Source of the DNA: Planctomycetaceae bacterium
Lineage (GTDB): Bacteria; Planctomycetota; Planctomycetia; Pirellulales; Pirellulaceae
Assembly: GCA_016794985.1 (NCBI GenBank)
Contig: JAEUIQ010000011.1
Location: 124,001-188,000 of the forward strand
Reading direction: 5' to 3'
DNA: 64,000 bases
Below the pieces are notes generated by a model that saw only the letters and a program-made list of their open reading frames with translations, did no database searches and was not told the DNA's origin. Positions 24,752 through 34,193 of this stretch are shown here, one piece after another. Numbering within the stretch: position 1 is the stretch's first letter; each line of letters opens with the position of its first letter. The position numbers and the translations under genes are program-made.

Positions 24752-26296
24752 TCAGGGAATGATGGGCTGTAAAGGTTCACCGAGCTCATTTTGCGGGTAT
24801 CGCGCCCCGAGCGACTGGAGTTGTGCCAGTAGTTCTCGCATCATGGTTCGCAGCGTGTCGCTTTGTTCCGCGGCCAGGTTGCGAGATTCGTAAGGATCTG
24901 ACTTCATGTCATATAGTTCGTAGCGTTGCCCATTCGATTCCGGCCCCGGAAAGTAATGATAAATGACTTTCCAGCTTTCAGTTCGGTAAGTTGTGAAGTA
25001 ACTACTGCGATGTTCATGGGGAAAATGCACCAAGAATCCGGTTGCTCCGACTGCCTGACTATCGCCGGCCAATAAACTTCGAATGGATGCTCCGTCGATG
25101 GGATGATCGCTCGGCTTCTCGATACCTGCAACGTCCAGAATGGTTGGGAACAAATCGCAGACAGTTGTTAGCTGCGTTCGAACCGAGTTGCTTTGGATCG
25201 GCAAGTGTTGCTGGCAAAGTTGAGCTGGATTCGGCTTGGCCCACGCCACCATTAAGGGGGCACGCATCCCGCCTTCGTAATGGGTGCCTTTCTTGCCACG
25301 CAATGGCGCTGCGCAGGCAACCGCGTGAGTTTCACCCAAAGGAGCATCGGAGCCGTTGTCACCGAGGAAGAAGATCAGTGTTTGCTCCGCAATGCCACGA
25401 TCTTCCAAATGGTGCAGCAGCGTGCCGAGTGAATGATCAACTCCGGCGACAAGTGTGGCGAAAGCCTGGGCCTGTTGAGACTTACCGGACTGTTCATAGT
25501 CGGCTGAAAACCTCGCGTCCGCTTGAAAGGGCGCGTGGACCGCGTAATGACATAGACTGAGAAAAAATGGCTGCTTGGCTTCCACCGCGTGGTCAATTTG
25601 CAGTAAAGCCTCCCGAGTCAATGCTTCAGTCAAAAACACATCATGGTTGTGATACGCGTCCAAATGTGGAACAGGATGCGTTCCGCCCTGCCCGAATTGC
25701 TTCAGCCCGTAATAACTGCCCGGCTGTCCGATGGCTGAGCCTCCAATATTGACGTCAAAGCCAACGCGGGCCGGGTCTTCACCTTCCGAACCAACCGGTC
25801 CCAGATGCCCTTTACCAACGTGGATCGTGCGGTATTCCGCTGATCGCAGCAATTGCGGCAAGGAAATCGAACCTGAACGTAGGCCTTCCCAGTTCCAGTC
25901 GGATGGGCCGCGCTTTCCGCGGTTGTTGGCTGTCGGGTTGATCCAATTCGTCGTTCCATGTCGTGCCGCGTTCTGACCGGTCAGCAGGGACAATCGTGTT
26001 GGCGAGCACACACTCATTGCTAGAAACTGGCTGAACCGGATCCCACGGGACGCCAATTGCTCCAAATTCGGCGTCCGATAAAGATCGTTAAGCGGAAATC
26101 TCTGCGGTTGTCCGGTCGCATCGACCAAGAAGGGAACCGAGGAGTCCATGACACCTAAATCATCGACCAAAATCACGATGATATTCGGACGCGAATTCCT
26201 ACTGGGTTGGTCCGCATGGTCACCGGCCCAGATTAGGTCCGGCCACCAGATGCATCCCAACAGGACGATCCAACTCGAAACGCATTGCCGGTTCAA
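24752..26296 (-). CDS. Exported sulfatase, arylsulfatase type
   Basis: 514 residues from a TTG at 26296 that overlaps the upstream stop (TTGA); no in-frame ATG precedes the signal peptide SWIVLLGCIWWPDLIWAG. RPNIIVILVDDLGVMDSS supplies metal-binding aspartates, CSPTRLSLLTGQ is the formylglycine motif (C-x-P-x-R, Cys converted by an FGE), and FLGDNGSDAP the later metal site. Planctomycetes use many of these to desulfate polysaccharides in the periplasm. Substrate unknown. It is translationally coupled to an amidase gene. Confidence 0.93.
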   Translation of the reverse strand: MNRQCVSSWIVLLGCIWWPDLIWAGDHADQPSRNSRPNIIVILVDDLGVMDSSVPFLVDATGQPQRFPLNDLYRTPNLEQLASRGIRFSQFLAMSVCSPTRLSLLTGQNAARHGTTNWINPTANNRGKRGPSDWNWEGLRSGSISLPQLLRSAEYRTIHVGKGHLGPVGSEGEDPARVGFDVNIGGSAIGQPGSYYGLKQFGQGGTHPVPHLDAYHNHDVFLTEALTREALLQIDHAVEAKQPFFLSLCHYAVHAPFQADARFSADYEQSGKSQQAQAFATLVAGVDHSLGTLLHHLEDRGIAEQTLIFFLGDNGSDAPLGETHAVACAAPLRGKKGTHYEGGMRAPLMVAWAKPNPAQLCQQHLPIQSNSVRTQLTTVCDLFPTILDVAGIEKPSDHPIDGASIRSLLAGDSQAVGATGFLVHFPHEHRSSYFTTYRTESWKVIYHYFPGPESNGQRYELYDMKSDPYESRNLAAEQSDTLRTMMRELLAQLQSLGARYPQNELGEPLQPIIP

Positions 26297-27219
26297 CGTC
26301 CAAACCTTTGCAGGAGTCCTTCGTACGCGTCGATCCTTCGATCACGGAGAAAGGGCCAGTGAGTACGAGCCACATCGAGCAGTTTCAAGTCACAGTCGGC
26401 CAGCAACACTTGCGGTTGATCTCCAGCCATCGCGATAAAATTCCCGTACGGGTCGCAGATAAAGCTACTCCCCCAGAACTCAATGTTTGACTCCACACCA
26501 ACTCGATTGGGTGCTACGACAAACAAGCCATTGGCGATGGCGTGACTCCGCATCATGGTTTGCCACGCGGTTTGCTGGGCCGCGCCATAGACCGGTTTAT
26601 CGTCTGCCAACCATCCAATCGCGGTCGGATAAACGAGGATCTCGGCACCAGCCAAGGCCGTCAATCGCGCCGCCTCCGGAAACCACTGGTCCCAGCATAC
26701 GCAAACGCCCACTTTGCCAAAACGCGTGTCGAACGCTTGAAAGCCCAGATCGCCGGGGGTGAAATAAAATTTCTCGTAATAATACGGATCGTCCGGGATG
26801 TGCATTTTCCGGTACACTCCCGCAATGGTGCCATCGGCATCAATCACAACGGCCGTGTTGTGATACAAACCAGGCGCCCGGCGTTCGAACAAGCCCGCTA
26901 CGATCACAACGCCCAATTGAGCTGCCACTTCACACAAATATTCCGTGGTTGGCCCGGGAATTGATTCAGCGAGCTCAAAGTGGGCGTGTGTTTCCGATTG
27001 ACAGAAATACAGGCTCGTGAACATCTCTTGGAGACAGATGACCTGAGCGCCCGCGGCGGCGGCCTGACGAACCGACAGGACCGCGGTTTCAATGTTGTCG
27101 GCAACGTCCTCGGTGCATCGATTTTGGATTGCCGCGATTCGAACGGGCCCCGTCGGTTTTCGTCCGTCCGAGAAGCCTCGGGAAGTATCCAAGTTGTCAG
27201 TCTGATCGTCCATTGTCAT
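26293..27219 (-). CDS. aguB: Carbon-nitrogen hydrolase, N-carbamoylputrescine amidase-like
   Basis: 308 residues from ATG 27219 (ATG 27213 also possible; the frame opens at 27336). The nitrilase triad is visible: Glu in VICLQEMFTSLYF, Lys in YRKMHIPDDPYYYEKFYF, Cys in KVGVCVCWDQWFPEAARL. The QEMFTSLYFCQ and HIPDDPYYYEKFYFTPGD blocks are typical of AguB (polyamine synthesis). No agmatine deiminase gene is in the window. The stop overlaps the sulfatase start. Confidence 0.87.
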   Translation of the reverse strand: MTMDDQTDNLDTSRGFSDGRKPTGPVRIAAIQNRCTEDVADNIETAVLSVRQAAAAGAQVICLQEMFTSLYFCQSETHAHFELAESIPGPTTEYLCEVAAQLGVVIVAGLFERRAPGLYHNTAVVIDADGTIAGVYRKMHIPDDPYYYEKFYFTPGDLGFQAFDTRFGKVGVCVCWDQWFPEAARLTALAGAEILVYPTAIGWLADDKPVYGAAQQTAWQTMMRSHAIANGLFVVAPNRVGVESNIEFWGSSFICDPYGNFIAMAGDQPQVLLADCDLKLLDVARTHWPFLRDRRIDAYEGLLQRFGR

Positions 27220-27338
27220 GGTGGTCCGGTTCTCTTTGCCCCTGGCCAAGTTTATGATGCTGCCTTCCCAAAATTCGGGAGCCAGGATTTTACGTTTTTT
27301 CTGCTCCGGAAACAGTCCGCGTCTTGATTGAGTCATGC

Positions 27339-28037
27339 ATGTCGAAGTATCCCAAAGTCGGTCTTTTTGTCGTTGGTACCGATACCGAAGTCGGCAAGAC
27401 CTATGTCACCGCCCTGATTGCCAAACAATTGCATGACGCAGGTAAGAAAGTCGGGGTTTACAAGCCTGTTGCCAGCGATTGTTATGACGATGGGGATCAA
27501 GTCATCTCGGAGGATGCGTTGACTTTATGGCACGCGGCTGGCCAACCAGGGACCGTTCACGATGTCTGTCCCCAACGATTTCGAGCTCCTTTGGCACCGC
27601 ATTTGGCAGCCCGAGCCGAAGGTAAAGAATTGGACGTGCAACTGATGCGGACGGGGCTCGAAAAGTGGTCGACCGGATACGACATCGTCCTGATTGAAGG
27701 GGTCGGTGGCCTCATGACTCCCGTGAGCGACGCGGAATATGTCGCGGACTTGGCCTATGAATTCGGTTTTCCCTTGTTATTGGTTGCCCCGAACATGTTG
27801 GGCGTGATCAACCAGACCCTGCAATCGCTGATCACCGCTGCGGCGTTCGAAAACGGATTGAACGTAGCGGGCTTGATCCTCAATAACGTGCAATTCCAAG
27901 AGCGTGACGTGAGCGTCAAAACAAACCGTCAGGAAATCGAACGCCGAACGAGCACCCCGATCCTGGCCGAAATCGCGTACAATGCTGACGAATTCCCCGT
28001 CGATGTCGATTGGATTCGACTGGCAACCCGTTCGTAA
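27339..28037 (+). CDS. bioD: Dethiobiotin synthase BioD
   Basis: 232 residues from ATG 27339 (TTG 27324 possible). GLFVVGTDTEVGKTYVTALI is the P-loop and VYKPVASDC the substrate-binding block; LIEGVGGLMTPVS closes the ATP site. It converts 7,8-diaminononanoate, CO2 and ATP to dethiobiotin in biotin synthesis. No other bio genes are in the window, so the pathway is scattered. Divergent from aguB. Confidence 0.94.
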   Translation: MSKYPKVGLFVVGTDTEVGKTYVTALIAKQLHDAGKKVGVYKPVASDCYDDGDQVISEDALTLWHAAGQPGTVHDVCPQRFRAPLAPHLAARAEGKELDVQLMRTGLEKWSTGYDIVLIEGVGGLMTPVSDAEYVADLAYEFGFPLLLVAPNMLGVINQTLQSLITAAAFENGLNVAGLILNNVQFQERDVSVKTNRQEIERRTSTPILAEIAYNADEFPVDVDWIRLATRS

Positions 28038-28144
28038 TCGTTCAGCGGGAACAGCCTCACGATTAGTTTTTCCGGCAAGTGGTTTTTACCGCGAATTGTG
28101 TTTCAGGCACGTTTGGTTGCGGTTCAATGGTGGGTTGGTGCGAA

Positions 28145-29344
28145 ATGAGCGAAGAAAAGATCGAACGCCTTCCGAACGGGTTTGTTTACGAGGCGATGGT
28201 TGCCGGGATCAAGAAATCCGGCAAACTCGACTTGAGTCTGATCGCTTCCACTGGCCCGGCTGTGGCGGCTGGCGTTTACACACAGAACTTGGTTCATGCG
28301 ACGTCGATTGATTGGTGTCGTTCTCACACGCCAAGTGATCAAATCCGGGCCATTGTTGTCAATTCCGGGAATGCCAATGCGTGTACCGGGACAGAAGGCG
28401 AGAACAATAACCGGCGGTTGGCCGAACTTGCTGGTCGACATGTCGGTTGCCAAGCCGAACAAGTACTGGTGTTGTCGACTGGTGTGATCGGACGGCAATT
28501 GCCGATGCCGCTCATTGAAGCGGCATGGACGAAGTTTCCGACGTTGTCCGCAACGCACGAGGCCTATTTGCGAGCGGCCGACGGCATCACCACGACGGAC
28601 AATCGACGAAAGGTAGCGACCGGGTCCTTTGAGCATCGCGGCCAAACGTTTTCGGTCGCGAACATGGCCAAAGGGGCTGGAATGATCGGTCCCAACATGG
28701 CGACCATGTTGGCCGTGGTGACCACTGATTTTCCGCTTTCAAAGTCGCTGGCTCAGGCCGCGGTGACCATGGCAGCAAACCACAGCTTCAATCGAATCAG
28801 CGTTGAAGGCCATACGAGTACGAACGATGCTTTGGTGTTGTTATCTTCACGTCAAGATCCGCAACTAAGGGCCGACGATGAAGGTTTTCAAAAGTTCCTG
28901 GCGACCTTACAACAAACCTGCTTGACCTGCGCGAAATTGATCCCAGCTGACGGCGAGGGGGCCACCCATTTGATGAACATTCGAGTCCATGGCGCGTCGC
29001 ACAATCTAGCTGCCGACCAAATCGCTCGTGCGATCGCCAACAGCGCCCTCGTGAAGTGCGCTGTCCACGGGAACGATCCCAATTGGGGGCGAATCGTCTC
29101 GGCGGCTGGTTATGCTGGGGTGGACTTTGATCCTGCCGCGGCCCAGCTTCGCTTGAATGGCCACTTGATCTTTGCCCAAGGCCGTCCCGAGTCGTTTGAT
29201 GCCAAGGTGGTGAGCCAAAGTATTCGCGATTCGTTCGAATTGGAAATCGACTTGTGTGTTGGTGTTGGCTCAGGAAGTGCAACGCACTACTCTAGCGACT
29301 TGACGGTTGATTATGTCAAGTTCAACTCCGAGTACACAACTTAG
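28145..29344 (+). CDS. argJ: Bifunctional ornithine/glutamate N-acetyltransferase ArgJ
   Basis: 399 residues from ATG 28145 (frame opens at 28079). GPNMATMLAVVTTD carries the catalytic Thr of the autoprocessed ATML site, NSGNANACTG the N-terminal block and NDPNWGRIVSAAGY the C-terminal block. It recycles the acetyl group between N-acetylornithine and glutamate in arginine synthesis. The reaction with acetyl-CoA (bifunctional form) is likely but not decidable from sequence alone. Confidence 0.95.
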   Translation: MSEEKIERLPNGFVYEAMVAGIKKSGKLDLSLIASTGPAVAAGVYTQNLVHATSIDWCRSHTPSDQIRAIVVNSGNANACTGTEGENNNRRLAELAGRHVGCQAEQVLVLSTGVIGRQLPMPLIEAAWTKFPTLSATHEAYLRAADGITTTDNRRKVATGSFEHRGQTFSVANMAKGAGMIGPNMATMLAVVTTDFPLSKSLAQAAVTMAANHSFNRISVEGHTSTNDALVLLSSRQDPQLRADDEGFQKFLATLQQTCLTCAKLIPADGEGATHLMNIRVHGASHNLAADQIARAIANSALVKCAVHGNDPNWGRIVSAAGYAGVDFDPAAAQLRLNGHLIFAQGRPESFDAKVVSQSIRDSFELEIDLCVGVGSGSATHYSSDLTVDYVKFNSEYTT

Positions 29345-29583
29345 CGGCGTCCGCAGAAGATCAATCGGCGTAGCAACGTGGTCAATCATTGGGAAAACGT
29401 TGACGCCTAACCCCAGCGAAATGTCGATTGCGCGATTCGCCGCCTCAGGGATGCCAAGCGATTCCAAACGACGCCTATTCCGAGTTCTTTCTCTAGGCAA
29501 TCGTGCCAGAGTCCATTAGAATCCGGCGCATGTTCGGGTGAGACTGGACGATTTGCTGGTGCTGCTACTCTAAGGATAAAACA
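29345..29583. other. Gap between argJ and mscL
   Basis: A short open frame on the minus strand (29270-29500) overlaps argJ and has no recognisable features; no gene is called here. Confidence 0.3.
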
Positions 29584-30048
29584 ATGAGTTGGATCAAAGA
29601 ATTTCGCGAATTTGCGATGCGTGGTAATGTCATGGATTTGGCAGTTGGGGTGGTGATTGGCACCGCGTTCACGAAGATTGTCAACTCGATGGTGGCCAAT
29701 ATTGTCATGCCGCCTCTCAATTTATTGACCTCCAAGGCGGGCGTCAATTTTAACGAGATGGCATGGAAGGTGCCGATGGATGCTCCCGAATTGAACCCAG
29801 ATGGGACGATGAAAATGGTGGATGGTGCTCCCGTGATGGGGATGCGCGATTATGCCATTCTTAACTATGGACCGTTTTTGCAATCGATCGTCGACTTTTT
29901 GTTGATTGCGGTCGCCGTTTTTGTCGTGATCAAAATGATCAATTCAGCCAAGGCTCGCTTTGAAAAGCCGATTGCCGCTGAAGCTCCCAAGACTCCCGAA
30001 GACATCCAATTGCTCCGTGAGATTCGCGACGCGCTGCAAAAACGGTAG
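29584..30048 (+). CDS. mscL: Large-conductance mechanosensitive channel MscL
   Basis: 154 residues; AAGGAT lies before ATG 29584. FREFAMRGNVMDLAVGVVIGTAFTKIV is the N-terminal helix and TM1 that line the pore, and GPFLQSIVDFLLIAVAVFVVIKMIN is TM2. The periplasmic loop is about 20 residues longer than in E. coli (with PMDAPELNPDGTMKMV). It releases solutes on hypo-osmotic shock. Confidence 0.96.
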   Translation: MSWIKEFREFAMRGNVMDLAVGVVIGTAFTKIVNSMVANIVMPPLNLLTSKAGVNFNEMAWKVPMDAPELNPDGTMKMVDGAPVMGMRDYAILNYGPFLQSIVDFLLIAVAVFVVIKMINSAKARFEKPIAAEAPKTPEDIQLLREIRDALQKR

Positions 30049-30086
30049 ACCGCCGCGAACAAACAGGATGAGACAACATCGCAGGA

Positions 30087-30114
30087 GGCCGCTGGAAGAC
30101 CAGCGGCCTTTTTT
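30087..30114 (+). terminator. Rho-independent terminator of mscL
   Basis: GGCCGCTGG (30087-30095) and CCAGCGGCC (30100-30108) form a perfect 9-bp stem with an AAGA loop, followed by TTTTTT. It lies 39 bp after the mscL stop. Confidence 0.93.
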
Positions 30115-30163
30115 CTGTGGCAGAACCGAAGCCCGGCCCGCGACCAAAGAGCCCCCGAACCTC

Positions 30164-30958
30164 CTAGAAGCCCAGCACATCCGCCATTGAATACAAACCG
30201 GGTCCCACCGAACACAGGAACTTAGCGGCCGAAAAAGCGCCCCGGGCATAACCGTCGCGGTTCGTTGCGGCGATGCGAATCTCTAGTGTCTCTCCCAGCA
30301 TCCCGAAGATGACCAAATGCTGTCCGGCATCGTCACCGGTGCGGACGGCATGATATCCGATTTCGTTCATCGGACGTGGGCCAACCATGCCATGTCGACC
30401 GTGGACCGCTTCTGTTAGCTTGAGTTCTTTGGCGATGACTTCCCCAAACCGCAGCGCGGTACCACTGGGTGAGTCGTGTTTCATGCGATGATGCCGTTCG
30501 ACGATCTCCACGTCGGTTTCCACTCCAGCTTGTTTCATGACGCGGGCCGCGACTTGGGCGAGATGGATTGCCAAATTGACCGACGTGCTCATGTTGGGAG
30601 CGGTCAGAATGGGGATCTCGTGAGCGGCGGTCTGCAGTTCCTCCAGGAACTCAGGACTCAGCCCGGTTGTCGCTAACACGAGTGGCAGACGCAGGTCTAA
30701 GCATAGTTTCAAGGCAGCTCGTGCGCCTGCGGGGGAACTAAAGTCAATAACCGCATCACAACGACCATTCCAATCGGCAACGATTGGAACATCGTTGGGA
30801 CCAATTCCAGCGACCAAGCCACTGTCTTGACCCAGTTTCGGACAGTTCGGCGCGTCAATCGCGGCGATCAACTGGACTTCGGGATCTGCGGCAGCGCATG
30901 CTACCAGACGCTGGCCCATCCGACCGGCAGCGCCATGAATTACAATTCGAAACTGCAT
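30164..30958 (-). CDS. dapB: 4-Hydroxy-tetrahydrodipicolinate reductase DapB
   Basis: 264 residues from ATG 30958. IVIHGAAGRMGQRLV is the nucleotide-binding start, TAPNMSTSVNL the family block, and EIVERHHRMKHDSPSGTAL contains the catalytic HH and K of the DapB signature (E-x-HH-x3-K-x-D-x-PSGTA). It acts in lysine/diaminopimelate synthesis in the cytoplasm. A 14-bp-spaced repeat lies upstream (31047-31080). Confidence 0.96.
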   Translation of the reverse strand: MQFRIVIHGAAGRMGQRLVACAAADPEVQLIAAIDAPNCPKLGQDSGLVAGIGPNDVPIVADWNGRCDAVIDFSSPAGARAALKLCLDLRLPLVLATTGLSPEFLEELQTAAHEIPILTAPNMSTSVNLAIHLAQVAARVMKQAGVETDVEIVERHHRMKHDSPSGTALRFGEVIAKELKLTEAVHGRHGMVGPRPMNEIGYHAVRTGDDAGQHLVIFGMLGETLEIRIAATNRDGYARGAFSAAKFLCSVGPGLYSMADVLGF

Positions 30959-31046
30959 TGCTAAACTTCACTCCAGTGATTTGCGGTTTTGCGGCCCGAT
31001 TTAGCTGCGCCGTCGTGCAAGCCTGCGGCCAACGGTTCAACCCAAC

Positions 31047-31080
31047 ACCATTCAGTTAGTACCATTGAATTCGTACCATT
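31047..31080. promoter_or_regulatory. Three ACCATT boxes with 14-bp spacing upstream of dapB
   Basis: CACCATT, GTACCATT and GTACCATT recur at 31047, 31061 and 31075 (start of ACCATT), with a constant 14-bp step. The element lies about 90-120 bp before the dapB start. It could be a regulator site or a short tandem repeat by chance. Confidence 0.4.
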
Positions 31081-31223
31081 CGAGTCGCGTCAGGCCCACT
31101 CCGTGTGACGTCCGCCGAGCCACAAAAACCAGCGATTGGATAGCCAAGGGACATGGACTGCGCCCACTGCCATTTTTCGTTGAACGTTATTGCGGTTAAA
31201 CGAGGCCGACAGCGGCCCAGGCA

Positions 31224-32108
31224 TTATACCTGTTCGAGATGAACTTTCAGTTGGGGGAAGGCGATTTGAATCCCAGCCGCATCCAAGTGCAGCTTCACGG
31301 CACGCGTCAACTTGTCTCGAATTGGCCAATAATCTGAGGTTGGGACCCAAGCTCTCACGGACCAATTCACGGTACTCGCGCCCAACTCCAACAAGTATAC
31401 GACCGGCTCGGGGTCACTCAACACTCCGGGAACACTGGAAATCGCTTCGTATAAAACGACTCGAGTATGGTCCAAGTCGGCTGAATAGCTGACCCCGACA
31501 GCCACTTCGACCCGGCGTTGCTGATGGTGACTGAGGTTTTCAATCGTCGCACCGAAGATGCTAGAATTCGGCACGATAAACCGACGATTGTCCATGGTAT
31601 CCAAGGTGGTCGTAAACAGTTCTAGTTCGCGGACACGCCCCAAGTTTCCGTTAACATTGATCATGTCGCCGATGCGATAGGGCCGGAAAATCAGGAGCAT
31701 CACCCCGGAAGCAAAGTTGCTTAAGGCCCCCTGCCAAGCCAAGCCAATGGCCAAGCTACCGGCTCCGATGACGGCGGCCAATGAAGTCGTCTCGACGCCG
31801 AAGAGACTGAGGACACCGAGTCCCGTCAGCAACAGGACGAACCAACGCGCGGCTTGCGAAAAAAACGAAATCAGAGTGACTTCAAGTTTCGCCTTTTCTA
31901 ACGCGACTCGCAGGGTCCTCGCCAACAGGCCGGCGACGATCCAACCGGCGACAATGACCAGAAGGACCAGAACCAGTTGTTGGGCAAAACCCAGGATCTT
32001 GTCCGAAGTGAGACCAAGTTTGGCCGCATTTTGCCAAAAGTTCTCGTTCGCGACCTCGGAAATGTCAATTTTGGCAACCGAAAGCATCGTGCTCAAGTTT
32101 CCGATCAT
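31224..32108 (-). CDS. mscS: Small-conductance mechanosensitive channel, MscS family
   Basis: 294 residues from ATG 32108. Three hydrophobic segments at the N-terminus (AQQLVLVLLVIVAGWIVAGL; WFVLLLTGLGVLSLFGV; TM3 AVIGAGSLAIGLAWQGALSNFASG with the Gly/Ala pattern of the pore), then the beta domain starting FRPYRIGDMINVNGNLGRV and FIVPNSSI. The length is that of MscS itself. It is 1.2 kb from mscL, in the opposite direction. Confidence 0.94.
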   Translation of the reverse strand: MIGNLSTMLSVAKIDISEVANENFWQNAAKLGLTSDKILGFAQQLVLVLLVIVAGWIVAGLLARTLRVALEKAKLEVTLISFFSQAARWFVLLLTGLGVLSLFGVETTSLAAVIGAGSLAIGLAWQGALSNFASGVMLLIFRPYRIGDMINVNGNLGRVRELELFTTTLDTMDNRRFIVPNSSIFGATIENLSHHQQRRVEVAVGVSYSADLDHTRVVLYEAISSVPGVLSDPEPVVYLLELGASTVNWSVRAWVPTSDYWPIRDKLTRAVKLHLDAAGIQIAFPQLKVHLEQV

Positions 32109-32268
32109 TTCGAACAGTGTCTTAGAGACTTCCGCGATTTACACACGTTGTTTCACGCCCACGCCCACCACGCAATCCGCCGCGCAAATCCAAACTCGAT
32201 GTCGATAAACGAACATCGCGAGTGATTGACGCGGCGTTTGCTGGCGCGAGCTGGTCAATAGACAAGAT

Positions 32269-32583
32269 TTATGCTTTGGCCTCGCTTTGACGGACTACTC
32301 GCTTCTGAATATCGGTTTCCAATTCACCGAAGACTTGTTCGTGGCGGCTAACGGCCATGTGCATGGCATGCAATAATCGCTTGGCTGTGAAGAAGTTCAA
32401 AACGACGCGTTGGGTAATCTCGACGTTTTGAGCGTCGCCGTTCATCGGCTGAGAATTTAGACCAAAGTCGATGATCAACTCTTCGGGCGAGCCGGTGACT
32501 CGGCAAAAATTCGAGTAGCTGCAAGTCAGCTTCGAATCGTTGATGGCGGGAGCGGCTCGACGGGCTTCTTGTTGTTCGGACAT
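32269..32583 (-). CDS. DUF3467 family protein
   Basis: 104 residues from ATG 32583 with AAGGAG eight bases before. YSNFCRVTGSPEELIIDFGL and TQRVVLNFFTAKRLLHAM match DUF3467, small cytoplasmic proteins of unknown role. No signal peptide or membrane segment. Confidence 0.82.
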   Translation of the reverse strand: MSEQQEARRAAPAINDSKLTCSYSNFCRVTGSPEELIIDFGLNSQPMNGDAQNVEITQRVVLNFFTAKRLLHAMHMAVSRHEQVFGELETDIQKRVVRQSEAKA

Positions 32584-32706
32584 GGAGAAAACTCCTTAAA
32601 CAGATTAAATTAGACGTGGCGACACCGGAAACCGGACAGGTTTTCTTCGGCGTTGTCGATGGTCGTATCCGTTTTTGGAAATTATTTCAAGGTGAATTTT
32701 AGGACG

Positions 32707-33723
32707 ATGAAGCCAAAACTCTTGCTGTTGCATGTTGGCGGGACAATCGGGATGCGACCAAGCGATCGTGGCTACTCGCCGTGCCCCGGTTTCCTCAGCC
32801 AGCAAATCGAGCGGACTCCGGAGTTTCACCACCCTGAAATGCCGACCTTTGAATTGATCGAGACCAGTCCGCTGTTGGATTCTTCCAATATGACCCCGAG
32901 CGACTGGTTACCGATTGCCGAGACGATCCAAGAGCACTACCACGACTTTGACGGTTTCGTCGTGGTTCATGGCACGGATACCATGGCCTTCACGGCGTCG
33001 GCCCTGCCGTTGATGCTTCGGGGATTGCGTAAGCCCGTCATCCTGACCGGGTCGCAGATTCCGCTTTGTGAAATTCGCAACGATGCCCGTGAGAATTTGA
33101 TCACCGCCATGTTGATCGCGGGCTACCATCGAGTCCCCGAAGTTTGCATCTACTTTAATGGCAAGTTGTTCCGAGGGTGTCGCTCGACCAAAGTCAGTGC
33201 CCATCGCTTTGATGCGTTCGACTCGCCAAACTATCCCTTGTTGGGAGTTGCCGGCACGTCGATTGAAATTAACGAATCGATGCTGTTGCCAAGTTTGGAA
33301 TCCAATCAAGCATTGCAAGTTCAACGCTTGACGACTCCCAATATTGGCACGCTGCGTTTGTTTCCGGGAATCACGGCGCCTGTCGTCGAGCATTTCTTGA
33401 ACCAGCCTCTAGAGGGCTTGGTCCTCGAAGCGTTTGGATCGGGCAATATTCCCAGTAACAACCGTCCACTTTTGGACTTGTTGCGGCAAGCGTACGACCG
33501 CGGCGTCGTCGTGGTCGCGGTAACACAATGCGGCCATGGGAAAGTCAGTTTCGCGAGCTATGAAACGGGACAAGCAATGGCCGAGGTCGGCGTGCTGTGC
33601 GGGTACGATATGACAGTCGAGGCAGCGCTGACGAAGCTCTTCTATTTGCATAGCCTTGGTTTGGACAAACAACAGATTCGAGAAATGGTTGGGCAGAATT
33701 TGGTTGGAGAGTTGACCCGTTGA
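32707..33723 (+). CDS. Type I L-asparaginase family protein
   Basis: 338 residues from ATG 32707. LLLLHVGGTIGM carries the first catalytic Thr and GFVVVHGTDTMAFTASAL the second Thr-Asp pair, with the following KPVILTGSQIPL typical of type I (cytoplasmic) enzymes. No signal peptide. Hydrolyses asparagine to aspartate and ammonia; substrate preference is by family. The stop overlaps a TTG of the next gene. Confidence 0.92.
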   Translation: MKPKLLLLHVGGTIGMRPSDRGYSPCPGFLSQQIERTPEFHHPEMPTFELIETSPLLDSSNMTPSDWLPIAETIQEHYHDFDGFVVVHGTDTMAFTASALPLMLRGLRKPVILTGSQIPLCEIRNDARENLITAMLIAGYHRVPEVCIYFNGKLFRGCRSTKVSAHRFDAFDSPNYPLLGVAGTSIEINESMLLPSLESNQALQVQRLTTPNIGTLRLFPGITAPVVEHFLNQPLEGLVLEAFGSGNIPSNNRPLLDLLRQAYDRGVVVVAVTQCGHGKVSFASYETGQAMAEVGVLCGYDMTVEAALTKLFYLHSLGLDKQQIREMVGQNLVGELTR

Positions 33724-33734
33724 TCCAACGTGCC

Positions 33735-34193
33735 ATGTTCAAGTTTTGTCAAGTTGTGTGGGCGAGTCCGAATTCGCTGCTCGGAATCTTGATTGGCTTG
33801 CTGGGAATGGTGGCTGGAGGTCGGATGCGATATCGAGCGGGGTGCCTCGAGTTTTGGGGTGGTGGAGTGGCTTGGGGACTGCGCTCGCTGCCTATCCGCC
33901 CGGTCGCAATGGCCCTGGGGCACGTGATCTTAGGAGTTGATTCAGCCACTTTGGAACGAGTCGGTCCCCACGAGCGCATTCATGTCCGCCAATACGAACG
34001 TTGGGGACCATTCTTTATCCCGGCTTATGGATTGGCAAGTTGGTGGGTGTGGCAACGCGGGCTCCGTGCCTATCGCGACAATCCTTTTGAAGTCGAAGCG
34101 TACAATGATGACGAGCGCCGAGCGGCATTGGCGGAAGTCGTCGCAAGTGATCAAGTTGGCGATGTTCGTCACAAGAGCCCGCGGGTCGGCTAG
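33735..34193 (+). CDS. Hypothetical protein with HExxH motif and membrane segments
   Basis: 152 residues from ATG 33735 (TTG 33720 overlaps the asparaginase stop). SLLGILIGLLGMVAGG is a likely membrane segment. PHERIHVRQYERWGPFFIPAYGLASWW contains HERIH (HExxH) and is followed by DNPFEVEAY, whose Glu could be a third zinc ligand. The block recurs in a conserved but uncharacterised family. Metallopeptidase activity is inference only. Confidence 0.7.
   Translation: MFKFCQVVWASPNSLLGILIGLLGMVAGGRMRYRAGCLEFWGGGVAWGLRSLPIRPVAMALGHVILGVDSATLERVGPHERIHVRQYERWGPFFIPAYGLASWWVWQRGLRAYRDNPFEVEAYNDDERRAALAEVVASDQVGDVRHKSPRVG

Noticed and set aside
29270-29500. Small minus-strand gene overlapping argJ
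   Set aside because: No recognised domain, overlaps a real gene and has no ribosome-binding site.
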